A DNA stretch of 28,470 nucleotides from a virus. Made by a program: the position numbers and the translations under genes. The notes beneath the pieces were generated by a model. It was not told where the DNA came from. It searched no databases and worked only from the letters and a program-made list of their open reading frames with translations. The DNA lies in the IMG/VR virus record IMGVR_UViG_3300043429_000717, positions 1 to 28,470 of that record; one strand, given 5' to 3'. Every line of letters begins with the position of its first letter. Within the stretch, counting starts at the first letter, position 1. Shown here in pieces: positions 7,836 to 13,678 of the stretch.

Positions 7836-8321
7836 TTACAGGCGTTCCATGTGTATCGTCATGTCATGCGGGGCCGTCTGGTTCCCTCCAAAGTAGGGCC
7901 GCAATAAATACCCGACGGGCTGGGGCGGGATGGCAATGATGGCCGGGTCCATCCCCTGGATGTTGATAATGTGGTTCCCTTCACCCTGCAGGATTTCCAT
8001 ATTGATCCACTGATTCAGCGGGGCATATCCCAGGGGCTTAAATTGGAACCTTCCATTCATCCGCCCGTATGCCATCAATATCAATCCATTCCCGATTTCA
8101 TTGACCCATCGCCATCCTACCCGGACGCTGGTGATTTTATGGCTGGGGAAATATCCGATCCCGAACAATTTGTTTACGTCTGCCTGGTCATTTTCCCCGA
8201 TGTCATACCGGCATGAATCCGTAAACATGAATCTGTACTTCAGGATCCGGGGCTGGATCAGTAACTGGGGGAAACGGAAAGGGGCATGTGTCCCCTTCCG
8301 TATTGTGATTTTTTCGCTCAT
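7836..8321 (-). CDS. 161-residue probable beta-sandwich protein, function unknown
   Basis: A soluble, strand-rich protein with many aromatic residues and a closing section VGYLLRPYFGGNQTAPHDMTIHMERL. I associate similar small proteins, with an L-x-P-Y-F-G-G-N-x-x-A-P-H ending, with Bacteroidetes phages, where they are unnamed. There is no signal peptide. It follows the SSB-like gene by 9 bases and precedes the terminase genes, so it may be the last early gene or the first packaging gene. A jelly-roll or carbohydrate-binding fold is possible but unproven. Confidence 0.7.
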   Translation of the reverse strand: MSEKITIRKGTHAPFRFPQLLIQPRILKYRFMFTDSCRYDIGENDQADVNKLFGIGYFPSHKITSVRVGWRWVNEIGNGLILMAYGRMNGRFQFKPLGYAPLNQWINMEILQGEGNHIINIQGMDPAIIAIPPQPVGYLLRPYFGGNQTAPHDMTIHMERL

Positions 8322-8330
8322 TTTTTGATA

Positions 8331-8627
8331 TTAAAATGGTAAATCGTCGTCATCATCTTTCATTTCCATGGGGGTGACCACAATGGTCCCAGGCGGTGGG
8401 GGATCTTTGCGCTGGACATATTTTGCGCTGCCCAAAATCACGCCCTTCATCCCCGCGCGGCGTTCATCTTCACTGATCTTTTGTACAATCATGCCATGGT
8501 TCCCGTATTGATCCGGTTCATCCCACATGATGATCGTCGCGTCCAGGTACGTGCCTTTCGCCCCGACGTACAGGCGTTTTTTCTCGATTTTTTTGCAGTC
8601 AATTTTCAGGCTGATGTTCTGTGCCAT
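8331..8627 (-). CDS. SSB-like single-stranded DNA-binding protein candidate
   Basis: A 98-residue protein with a basic N-terminal half (ISLKIDCKKIEKKRLYVGAKGTYLD), a central strand-rich part and the C-terminal tail K-D-D-D-D-D-L-P-F. That tail matches the acidic DDDIPF-type tip by which bacterial SSBs recruit partner proteins. The size is below that of a typical SSB (about 150-180) but fits a single OB-like domain. It lies in the recombination/replication block, where a phage SSB is expected. The gene overlaps the end of the upstream membrane-protein gene by 29 bases. OB fold not verified. Confidence 0.72.
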   Translation of the reverse strand: MAQNISLKIDCKKIEKKRLYVGAKGTYLDATIIMWDEPDQYGNHGMIVQKISEDERRAGMKGVILGSAKYVQRKDPPPPGTIVVTPMEMKDDDDDLPF

Positions 8628-8796
8628 TGTCGTTTTTTTTGTGTGAATTTTTCAAAAATTTATTGACTATAAATAACAAAACCAGGTGAAATGAAATAAT
8701 AGTCAAAACAGGATAATATCCCAGGGACCAAAAAACCACCATCATCAGGATGACGTAAACGGCCAAAAATGCGATGGATTGAATCAGTCGTTTCAT
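8599..8796 (-). CDS. Small two-segment membrane protein
   Basis: A 65-residue protein with two hydrophobic segments (about residues 6-25 and 30-47) and a hydrophilic tail (KNSHKKNDNGTEHQPEN). Both ends are probably cytoplasmic. No known family. It lies among early genes, away from the lysis genes, so a holin role is less likely than a superinfection-exclusion or membrane-anchoring role. That is inference only. Confidence 0.62.
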   Translation of the reverse strand: MKRLIQSIAFLAVYVILMMVVFWSLGYYPVLTIISFHLVLLFIVNKFLKNSHKKNDNGTEHQPEN

Positions 8797-8805
8797 GTGT
8801 TGATT

Positions 8806-9192
8806 TTATGATTTCAGTGATGCGGTGATTAGGGTGTGTATGATGCGGTCCCCGGCTTTGATATATTCGCCTATGAATACCCGGCCAGATGTAGCGTCAT
8901 ATCCCATCGACGCAAATATGGAATTAATCACCCCACTGCTGTTTGTCACTATTGCGTTTTTATTTGAATTATGGCGGGTTTGGAATCCGTTATTTGTGAC
9001 CTTTTCGATGTACCAGGATTCTGGATCATCTTCATCCTGCAGAAATTGTATCTGGTCGCCGGCTTCTATTTTTGTCAGCACTGCAGCGGCCCGATTGATG
9101 GATATGACCCCAGTTTTTCGATTCATGTAAACGAATGGTTTTTTCCGGGGTGATTTTACAACAGTTTCGGCGTTAAACGTTTTCAGTTTCAT
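8806..9192 (-). CDS. 128-residue early protein, function unknown
   Basis: Starts MKLKTFNAETVVKSPRKKPFVYMNRKTGVISINRAAAVLTKIEAGDQIQF. The N-terminal half looks like a small beta-barrel (strands ISINRAAAVLTKI, GDQIQFLQD, SWYIEKV), reminiscent of AbrB- or SH3-like early phage proteins. The C-terminal half (SSGVINSIFASMGYD ... GRVFIGEYI) is mixed. No active site recognised. The leader is TAATCCAAAAAATG. Similar proteins are common and unnamed in Bacteroidetes phages, as far as I recall. Confidence 0.7.
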   Translation of the reverse strand: MKLKTFNAETVVKSPRKKPFVYMNRKTGVISINRAAAVLTKIEAGDQIQFLQDEDDPESWYIEKVTNNGFQTRHNSNKNAIVTNSSGVINSIFASMGYDATSGRVFIGEYIKAGDRIIHTLITASLKS

Positions 9193-9200
9193 TTTTTGGA

Positions 9201-9536
9201 TTATTTAGTGATCAGTATGAATTTTTCTTTCCCATAGATCGCCTGGGCCAGTTCCCATTTTATTTTCCATTCAGGGGTCGGGAATCCTTTGACTTCATGG
9301 AATTCCTCCCGGCCATCTGGGAACGTCACCCGGAAATCGACGTAATAATTTGTCACATGGCGACCGTTTACGTCCAGCGTCAGTTTGTGCTGGCGCTTCA
9401 CCTCCAGGATTTCCCCCGCCTGGATCCGCCAGTCCAGCTGTTCGGCATATTTCGCCTCCATCTGGCTGTCGTACCTGAATTCCTTGTAAACGGACAATTT
9501 CGCGCCGTATTTATTGCGGGTGGGCTTCCAGGTCAT
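9201..9536 (-). CDS. DUF1064 family protein, PD-(D/E)XK nuclease-like
   Basis: A 111-residue protein with the DUF1064 layout: N-K-Y-G-A-K, then F-R-Y-D-S-Q-M-E-A-K-Y-A (E27), a strand-rich core, Y-Y-V-D-F-R-V (D68) and E-F-H-E-V-K-G (E80, K82). The last elements read as the D...E-x-K of a restriction-endonuclease-like fold. DUF1064 proteins occur next to phage recombination genes and are thought to act as junction or structure-specific nucleases. This one could resolve recombination intermediates made by the RecT/exonuclease pair. It overlaps the upstream gene by 26 bases. Confidence 0.8.
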   Translation of the reverse strand: MTWKPTRNKYGAKLSVYKEFRYDSQMEAKYAEQLDWRIQAGEILEVKRQHKLTLDVNGRHVTNYYVDFRVTFPDGREEFHEVKGFPTPEWKIKWELAQAIYGKEKFILITK

Positions 9537-9882
9537 CCTGTTGGGTTTTTAGTTCGATGTTCAGACGTTCCCCTGTGATCAAGCGGTCAATGATGCTTTC
9601 AATGACATCCCGCTGATCTGGGGGCAACAGGGCCGCCTTTTCGGCGATGGCCAGGGTGGTAAATGGGTCCGCCTTCCATTCGTTCCGGATGCCATCCCTG
9701 ACCGGCTGGGGAAAATGTGGACAGGTGATCAGGTCCTGGGCAATCCAGTCCAGACGTTTGCAATATCCCCCGAACATTTTTTCTGCCAGGGATCCGGGGC
9801 GCTCCCGGACAAAACTGTCCCAGTGATCAAATGCGCGCTTCATGGCCTGCAGGCCGCTGACTATATCGCTTTCCCCTTTCAT
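9511..9882 (-). CDS. Helical early protein, function unknown
   Basis: A 123-residue protein that looks all-helical (QAMKRAFDHWDSFVRERPGSLAEKMFGGYCKRLDWIAQDLI) with a conserved-looking HFPQPVRDGIRNEWKADPFT stretch. It starts by ATGA overlap with the stop of the XRE regulator and runs into the DUF1064 gene, so all three are co-translated. No motif allows a role to be assigned. Confidence 0.68.
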   Translation of the reverse strand: MKGESDIVSGLQAMKRAFDHWDSFVRERPGSLAEKMFGGYCKRLDWIAQDLITCPHFPQPVRDGIRNEWKADPFTTLAIAEKAALLPPDQRDVIESIIDRLITGERLNIELKTQQDDLEAHPQ

Positions 9883-10124
9883 GGTTTGATGGGTTGATGG
9901 GGAACGATGTCCTGGACAAAAACGCCCAGGTAGTTGCAGATCTGAAATAATCGGTAAAGGTTTGCACTATGGTACCCGTTTTCGATTCTGGCAACAGATG
10001 CAGTTTCTATGTTCAATTCCACAGCCAGGTCCAGCTGGCGGATCTTTTTTGATTTCCTGATGTTGGCCACCATTCTGCCCACATATTGGTCAAAATCCTT
10101 TTGTTCCTTTGTTCGAATTCTCAT
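9879..10124 (-). CDS. XRE-family helix-turn-helix regulator
   Basis: An 81-residue, single-domain Cro/C1-type protein. The HTH is at about residues 34-55 (Q-L-D-L-A-V-E-L-N-I-E-T-A-S-V-A-R-I-E-N-G), with flanking helices VGRMVANIRKSKKI and LYRLFQICNYLGV. No oligomerisation or peptidase domain is attached. It lies deep in the early operon, 3 bases after its neighbour, rather than opposite a divergent early promoter. This fits a Cro-like or late-acting repressor better than a classical lysogeny repressor. Candidate targets are the operators near 16148-16168 and 16454-16475 (inference). Confidence 0.85.
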   Translation of the reverse strand: MRIRTKEQKDFDQYVGRMVANIRKSKKIRQLDLAVELNIETASVARIENGYHSANLYRLFQICNYLGVFVQDIVPHQPIKP

Positions 10125-10127
10125 TAT

Positions 10128-10394
10128 TTACGTTTTGAGTTTTTCACTTTTGATTGACAGACGTTCCCCGGTTTCTATGTTTTCGACGATCAATACGTTC
10201 ATGTGGTCCGCAACAATTTTCACCTGGTCCCCTGCGCGCGCATAGATACGCCCCTTTCCGCCTGTGACATCTTCCTGGATGGTGTATATGCCTGTCGGGT
10301 TATCTGCCCGCAATGGGGACAGCGGCCCTCCGGGCGCGTGTTCCTGAAATAGGTCTGGGTGTACAGTTTTTTGCACCCGTCGCATTTTAGCCAT
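10128..10394 (-). CDS. 88-residue barrel-like protein overlapping the zinc-ribbon gene
   Basis: From about residue 33 the protein reads as a compact strand-rich domain (TGIYTIQEDV, GRIYARAGDQVKIV, MNVLIVENIETGERLSI), like a small SH3/KOW barrel, and it ends KSEKLKT. The first 33 residues are coded over the zinc-ribbon frame (10411-10220) and are less convincing, with rarer codons. The true N-terminus may lie further inside, or may be supplied by a frameshift from the zinc-ribbon frame. Function unknown. Confidence 0.68.
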   Translation of the reverse strand: MAKMRRVQKTVHPDLFQEHAPGGPLSPLRADNPTGIYTIQEDVTGGKGRIYARAGDQVKIVADHMNVLIVENIETGERLSIKSEKLKT

Positions 10395-10411
10395 GTGGTA
10401 ATCGTTTTCAT
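10220..10411 (-). CDS. Zinc-ribbon-like small protein
   Basis: A 63-residue frame whose first 37 residues form a convincing zinc ribbon: L-K-C-D-G-C at 9-13 and R-C-P-H-C-G at 30-35, giving four cysteines (C10, C13, C31, C34). The ATG overlaps the stop of the upstream 39-residue gene as ATGA, a strong sign of real initiation. The remaining residues (ITRQAYTPSRKMSQAERG) look like out-of-frame translation of the overlapping barrel gene. Either two genes overlap or one zinc-ribbon/barrel protein is made by frameshifting or hidden by a sequencing indel. Confidence 0.55.
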   Translation of the reverse strand: MKTITTWLKCDGCKKLYTQTYFRNTRPEGRCPHCGQITRQAYTPSRKMSQAERGVSMRAQGTR

Positions 10412-10527
10412 AAATCGTGAATTCGCTGATTTTGTTTGATCTGCATGACCATTGTGATGATGATGACCACAGCGTTCAAAATTGTGAGGATCACCCAGGC
10501 CAGATCATTTTTTTCCATTTTTTTCAT
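10408..10527 (-). CDS. 39-residue single-span membrane protein
   Basis: Starts MKKMEKNDLAWVILTILNAV at 10527 (or at the fourth residue) and stops with TGA at 10408. One membrane segment covers about residues 9-30, flanked by basic residues. It starts 7 bases after the DnaC-like gene's stop and its own stop overlaps the zinc-ribbon start by ATGA. Function unknown. Confidence 0.58.
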   Translation of the reverse strand: MKKMEKNDLAWVILTILNAVVIIITMVMQIKQNQRIHDL

Positions 10528-10534
10528 GTTGAAT

Positions 10535-11455
10535 TCATTTGCGTAAATCTTCGCCGTCCAGGTTAATCACGTTGAACATTTCCCTAATCCTGGACCGGAC
10601 CCTGTACCCATACAGATCCTCAATCTGTTTTCCCCCCAGGTTGGTGGTGACGATCAGTTTTGAAAATAGCCCGCCGCGTAAATATGTCATTTCTATAAAT
10701 TCTTTGAACCAGTTTATTTCCGTTCCGAAATATTTCACTGGGACCGTCTCCGCCCCGACGTCATCCAGTACAATGACATGATCCGCCCTGATCTGCAGTT
10801 CACAGCTTCCATGCTCCCGGACGTGTTCAGCTATTTCCAAAATGGAAACAATTCGAACAGGCGCCAGGGGGTTAGTTCTGACCGCCTTCAGGGTTTCGGT
10901 TTTCCCCGTCCCGCTTTCCCCCAGGACCAGCAATCCCTTCAGCGGATCCATCCCCAGTTCCGTTTCCAGGCGTGCATCATCGGACAGCATGTATGCCAGG
11001 GCGCGGAAATATTTGTCCTGACCGGCCACATGTTTGAACTGGCCATGTTTAGCGATGTAGTGGTTTTCAATTCTGCAAAGTAAAAATTCAGCGGTCCATG
11101 TCGCCCGTAATTGGTTGACCCGTTCCTGTGCCGCGCGTTTTTTCAGTTCAGCGTCCCGTTCGTTTTCCTCTGCCCAGCGTTTGCGATATGCTGCAGCCAC
11201 CAGGATGGATTCCTGATCTTCAGCGCTGATCGTCCAGTCCCTGGTCGCCATTTTGTGGGCGATTTGCTCCGGGCTTGCTCCCTTTGCTGCCAGACGAAAC
11301 GCATAATTTTCCCGCATCCTTTCGATGGCGTATTTCAGATGATATTCGCGTTCCTCTGGGGTCAGGGTGGCAATTAGTTCAGATGGGTTCACGAATGAAT
11401 CCTGGGGCGCTGGGGTCCATTCGCTTTTTGCCATTAGTTCGGATATTTGTTTCAT
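10535..11455 (-). CDS. DnaC-like AAA+ helicase loader
   Basis: A 306-residue protein. The N-terminal half is helical (about 30-130). The AAA+ core has Walker A G-E-S-G-T-G-K-T at 179-186, Walker B V-I-V-L-D-D at 227-232, a sensor-1 region I-V-T-T-N at 268-272, and a late Y-R-V-R-S-R-I-R-E with candidate arginine fingers. It resembles DnaC/IstB-type ATPases that place the host replicative helicase on the phage origin. The start codon at 11455 lies 77 bases inside the upstream replication gene. A second ATG eight residues in (11434) is an alternative start. Pairing with the upstream organizer gene copies the O-P order of lambda. Confidence 0.87.
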   Translation of the reverse strand: MKQISELMAKSEWTPAPQDSFVNPSELIATLTPEEREYHLKYAIERMRENYAFRLAAKGASPEQIAHKMATRDWTISAEDQESILVAAAYRKRWAEENERDAELKKRAAQERVNQLRATWTAEFLLCRIENHYIAKHGQFKHVAGQDKYFRALAYMLSDDARLETELGMDPLKGLLVLGESGTGKTETLKAVRTNPLAPVRIVSILEIAEHVREHGSCELQIRADHVIVLDDVGAETVPVKYFGTEINWFKEFIEMTYLRGGLFSKLIVTTNLGGKQIEDLYGYRVRSRIREMFNVINLDGEDLRK

Positions 11456-12074
11456 TTGGTTGCAATTTTAACCAGTTACGAAAATGTTGCAGCTGTCTGT
11501 TTCGACCTCCATGTGTTGTTCCCTGGCTGTGTATCAGGTAGGCGGACCAGTATGAAACCACCTGGGCATCAGTCAGGGTCCGCTGGGCGGTGATGTAAAC
11601 ATATTCCTTTGCCTGTCCAATTTCCAGGGGCGTCAATGCACCCCCTTCCCCCTGCACCCCCTTCCCTTCATTTTCAATTTCATTTTCATATTCAATATCA
11701 ATATCAGGGGTTTGTACATGTTTTGTAACTGGTTTTGTAGGGCTTTTGTATCTGTTTTGTACAGCTTTTGTACGTTTTTCGCTTATTTCCCGCTCCCGGA
11801 TCATCCGCCTGTTCGAAAAAATGATGGTTTCGCCGGTTTCGATGCCACAGATCTGATTTTCGATCAGTTCATTCAAAATACTTTGTACGCCGTTTGTATC
11901 CGTTTTCCAAAGGTTTTGTAGCGATTTTGTAGACGTTTTGTAGACCCCGCTTTTTTCATTTTTGAACATTTTGAATATGATCTTCAGCCAGGCCGCTTCC
12001 GCTTGCAGGGACAGGCAGTTTGTGTCCTGTTCCCAGTCACCGATGTACAGGGGGATGTATGGAATTTTTGACAT
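11379..12074 (-). CDS. Replication organizer / initiator-like protein
   Basis: A 231-residue protein. The N-terminal 100 residues (IPYIPLYIGDWEQDTNCLSL, AEAAWLKIIFKMF, LQNLWKTDTNGVQSILNELIENQICGIETGETIIFSNRRM) match the DUF1376/phage replisome-organizer winged-helix type. A charged linker (IDIEYENEIENEGKGVQGEGG) separates it from a helical C-terminal part (IGQAKEYVYITAQ, QVVSYWSAYLIHSQ, QLQHFRNWLKLQP). Such proteins bind origin iterons and recruit the helicase loader coded next. Here the gene itself holds two iteron arrays and an AT-rich stretch, as lambda O does. The ATG is preceded directly by the U-tract of a terminator-like hairpin. Confidence 0.82.
   Translation of the reverse strand: MSKIPYIPLYIGDWEQDTNCLSLQAEAAWLKIIFKMFKNEKSGVYKTSTKSLQNLWKTDTNGVQSILNELIENQICGIETGETIIFSNRRMIREREISEKRTKAVQNRYKSPTKPVTKHVQTPDIDIEYENEIENEGKGVQGEGGALTPLEIGQAKEYVYITAQRTLTDAQVVSYWSAYLIHSQGTTHGGRNRQLQHFRNWLKLQPNETNIRTNGKKRMDPSAPGFIREPI
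11637..11666 (-). repeat. Tandem 14-bp repeat forming G-tracts on the minus strand
   Basis: The plus-strand unit TGCACCCCCTTCCC occurs at 11637-11650 and 11653-11666 (period 16). On the coding strand this gives G3-AA-G5-TGCA-G5-AA-G5, which meets the four-tract, short-loop rule for an intramolecular G-quadruplex. It encodes the Gly-rich linker of the replication organizer and touches the AT-rich part of the putative origin. Confidence 0.65.
11667..11942. other. Putative replication origin: AT-rich unwinding region plus two 11-bp-phased iteron arrays
   Basis: The AT-rich, T/A-skewed stretch is 11667-11706. Array 1 has units at 11710, 11721, 11733, 11744, 11755 and 11766 (TTTTGTA; the first is GTTTGTA), with spacing 11, 12, 11, 11, 11. 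Array 2 has units at 11881 (CTTTGTA), 11892 (GTTTGTA), a decayed unit at 11903 (TTTTCCA), then 11914, 11925 and 11936 (TTTTGTA), all at exactly 11. The period is not a multiple of three, so it cannot come from a protein repeat. It equals about one helical turn, which puts all sites on one face of the DNA. Location within an initiator gene next to a loader gene matches lambda-type origins. Replication function is inferred. Confidence 0.75.
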
Positions 12075-12165
12075 AAAAAAAAGGGGGACAACAGCGTGGC
12101 ACTACCGTCGCCCCCATAGGGTTAAAATTCACCCGTTCGATGGTGCCACCACATTGAACGGATCG
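12075..12165 (-). ncRNA. Structured leader / attenuator or short RNA before the replication organizer gene
   Basis: From a TAACTTTG promoter element (12177-12170) a transcript would begin near 12164. It would fold hairpin 1 (12161-12133; outer arms CCGTTC/GAACGG, inner TGGT/ACCA) and hairpin 2 (12115-12083; outer GGGGG/CCCCC), followed by U8 that ends at the ATG at 12074. Hairpin 1 contains GUGGCAC and hairpin 2 contains its exact complement GUGCCAC, so alternative pairing is possible. It could be an attenuator, a free RNA of about 90 nt, or a protein-binding leader. Confidence 0.5.
12083..12115 (-). terminator. Terminator-like hairpin with U8 abutting a start codon
   Basis: GGGGG (12115-12111) pairs with CCCCC (12087-12083), extended by CGAC/GTTG with one bulged T. 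Eight T residues follow (12082-12075) directly before the ATG at 12074. Its form is that of an intrinsic terminator on the minus strand. Confidence 0.65.
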
Positions 12166-12169
12166 TTTT

Positions 12170-12203
12170 CAAAGTTAGTAAAATATTCTGATCAATGGCC
12201 AAA
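12170..12203 (-). promoter_or_regulatory. Candidate promoter for the replication genes
   Basis: TAACTTTG at 12177-12170 matches TAnnTTTG exactly. A TTTG at 12203-12200 lies 22 bases upstream, slightly longer than the usual 19-21. It sits just after the stop of the winged-helix gene, in the only sizeable gap of the early block. Confidence 0.45.
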
Positions 12204-12204
12204 A

Positions 12205-12492
12205 TCAAAACAGGGATGTTTGGGTCCATTTTTTTGCAATGGTCCAAAAATTTACAGTCCTGTTTGATAATGGATCCGGGCCGCGCATGGCCCTGACTAC
12301 CTGGCCACTGTCCACCAGTTCCCCGCGCCTGGGCGTGACCCTGTTAATGGGCCATCCTATATGATCCGCAATCTGGCGGTCATTGCATATCCCCAGTTTC
12401 TGGATGGTCAACAGGACCACCTGACGACAGTAATCCTTACCCTGGGGGCCTTCCTGGTATGCTGGAAGGCTGGTTTGATAATCGTATGACAT
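12205..12492 (-). CDS. Winged-helix DNA-binding protein candidate
   Basis: A 95-residue protein starting MSYDYQTSLPAYQEGPQGKD, 11 bases after the upstream stop. An ATG at 12522 lies inside the upstream gene and is less likely. Residues about 27-65 read as a winged helix: V-V-L-L-T-I-Q-K-L-G-I-C-N-D-R-Q-I-A-D-H-I-G-W-P-I-N-R-V-T-x-R-R-G-E-L, then a wing-like strand (SGQVVRA) and RTVNFWTI. Such single winged helices in phage early operons act as regulators or as replication accessories. Confidence 0.72.
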   Translation of the reverse strand: MSYDYQTSLPAYQEGPQGKDYCRQVVLLTIQKLGICNDRQIADHIGWPINRVTPRRGELVDSGQVVRAMRGPDPLSNRTVNFWTIAKKWTQTSLF

Positions 12493-12503
12493 GGCGGTGG
12501 TGT

Positions 12504-12743
12504 TTACTTGTATGGATCCCATTCGTTTATGAATGAATTGACCGACTTGTAAAATTTCCGTTTTTCTCCCCAGCGTTTAATTTCCTCCGGTGAATTGTCA
12601 GGGTTTTTTATTTCCTGGGTGATGATTTTCTGAACGTGTTTAATCGTTATGCCTGCACTCTTTCGGGCATCATCGCGGGTCAATGCAGTTTCATGGTGTT
12701 CCTCACATAGGATTTTTGCGTATTTTTTTTCCTCTGTTTTCAT
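12504..12743 (-). CDS. 79-residue basic helical protein, function unknown
   Basis: Begins MKTEEKKYAKILCEEHHETALT, with an ARKSAGITIKHVQKIITQEI stretch that may be a helix-turn-helix-like unit, and a tail KFYKSVNSFINEWDPYK. Highly charged and probably all-helical. ATGA overlap with the upstream gene. A DNA-binding role is possible but not shown. Confidence 0.62.
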   Translation of the reverse strand: MKTEEKKYAKILCEEHHETALTRDDARKSAGITIKHVQKIITQEIKNPDNSPEEIKRWGEKRKFYKSVNSFINEWDPYK

Positions 12744-12940
12744 GTGTCCAATTTTATGGAAATTTCGAATCTGTGCTTTTTTGACATACGGGATATTTCA
12801 GCGTTCCATGTTTTCATAATGTCCCGCCTCATTCGCCTGTTTGTGAATTTCATTGTACGGATGATCTGGTCATCCATGTGCATGTAAATGAAACCTGACG
12901 TCTGTTCTGACGTCAGGCCCCAGTTTTGTTTTTTCGTCAT
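12740..12940 (-). CDS. 66-residue basic protein, function unknown
   Basis: A small Lys/Arg- and Met-rich protein (MTKKQNWGLTSEQTSGFIYM, FTNRRMRRDIMKTWNAEISRMSKK). The start overlaps the exonuclease stop by ATGA and its own stop overlaps the next start by ATGA, so it belongs to a tightly coupled run of three genes. No family recognised. Confidence 0.6.
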   Translation of the reverse strand: MTKKQNWGLTSEQTSGFIYMHMDDQIIRTMKFTNRRMRRDIMKTWNAEISRMSKKHRFEISIKLDT

Positions 12941-13674
12941 GGCATGCCACCAGGGTTTTGTGTCCTGGAGTTTTCAAAATCGTTTAGCCATTTCCTGCAC
13001 TGTTCGACCCGGCTGTGGATCCGCATGATGTCCGCGTCATTGCGCTGGATCGTGAATTCAATCAGTCTTTCATTCAGCGGGATGTCATCAAATGTCATGG
13101 CGCGCTGTAGGGCTTCACAGGCTTCGACGAACAGCGGGGTTTCATCTGTAGCGACGCCCATTTTCCACATCAGGCGCCTTTTTTCGTCGTCGATCATTTG
13201 CTGGGGTGTATTGACCAGGCAGTACGCCAGCGTCGCACTGGTGGCCCCGGTCAGATCCATGTACGTTTGCAGCTGCCAGTAATACAGTTTATTCATGTCC
13301 TTTGTCAGCGTCCGCATGAAGGTGTAAATGTCCCAGCTGCTTTTGATGTCAGTGATCGTTTCGGCCTGGTGGATGTTTGGGCCGGTGAACAGATCCGGGG
13401 TCCCTTTTACCCACTGGTTTGACAGGTGATCTTCATTTTTGAAAAAAATCTCCCCTTTGATCCGTGAATAAAGGGTAATCGAATCCTCTTCCACTGCCAA
13501 ACCCTTCGTGATGTATTTGTTTTGTAGATCTTCCTTTCGCCCGTATTTGTTCGCCACATAGACGTCAATCAAGTGGGTTTTCGTCGTTTCAGATAGGGTT
13601 TCTGTTTTGCTTTTGGGTTCAGTCATGATGTGACCGATGGACGACGCCCGGAATAGAATCTTTGAAAAATCCAT
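12937..13674 (-). CDS. YqaJ / lambda-Exo-type recombination exonuclease
   Basis: A 245-residue protein starting MDFSKILFRASSIGHIMTEP at 13674. The open frame further upstream is a shadow of the neighbouring gene. The PD-(D/E)XK core is visible: helix with G-L-A-V-E-E (E62/E63), V-K-G-T-P-D-L (D94), then T-D-I-K-S-S-W (D109, K111), followed by YYWQLQTYMDLTGATSATLAY, the usual Q-x-x-x-Y element. Such nucleases resect a double-strand end 5' to 3' so the partner annealase can bind. RecT is coded nearby and the coiled-coil gene lies between them. Intact. Confidence 0.85.
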   Translation of the reverse strand: MDFSKILFRASSIGHIMTEPKSKTETLSETTKTHLIDVYVANKYGRKEDLQNKYITKGLAVEEDSITLYSRIKGEIFFKNEDHLSNQWVKGTPDLFTGPNIHQAETITDIKSSWDIYTFMRTLTKDMNKLYYWQLQTYMDLTGATSATLAYCLVNTPQQMIDDEKRRLMWKMGVATDETPLFVEACEALQRAMTFDDIPLNERLIEFTIQRNDADIMRIHSRVEQCRKWLNDFENSRTQNPGGMP

Positions 13675-13678
13675 GTTT

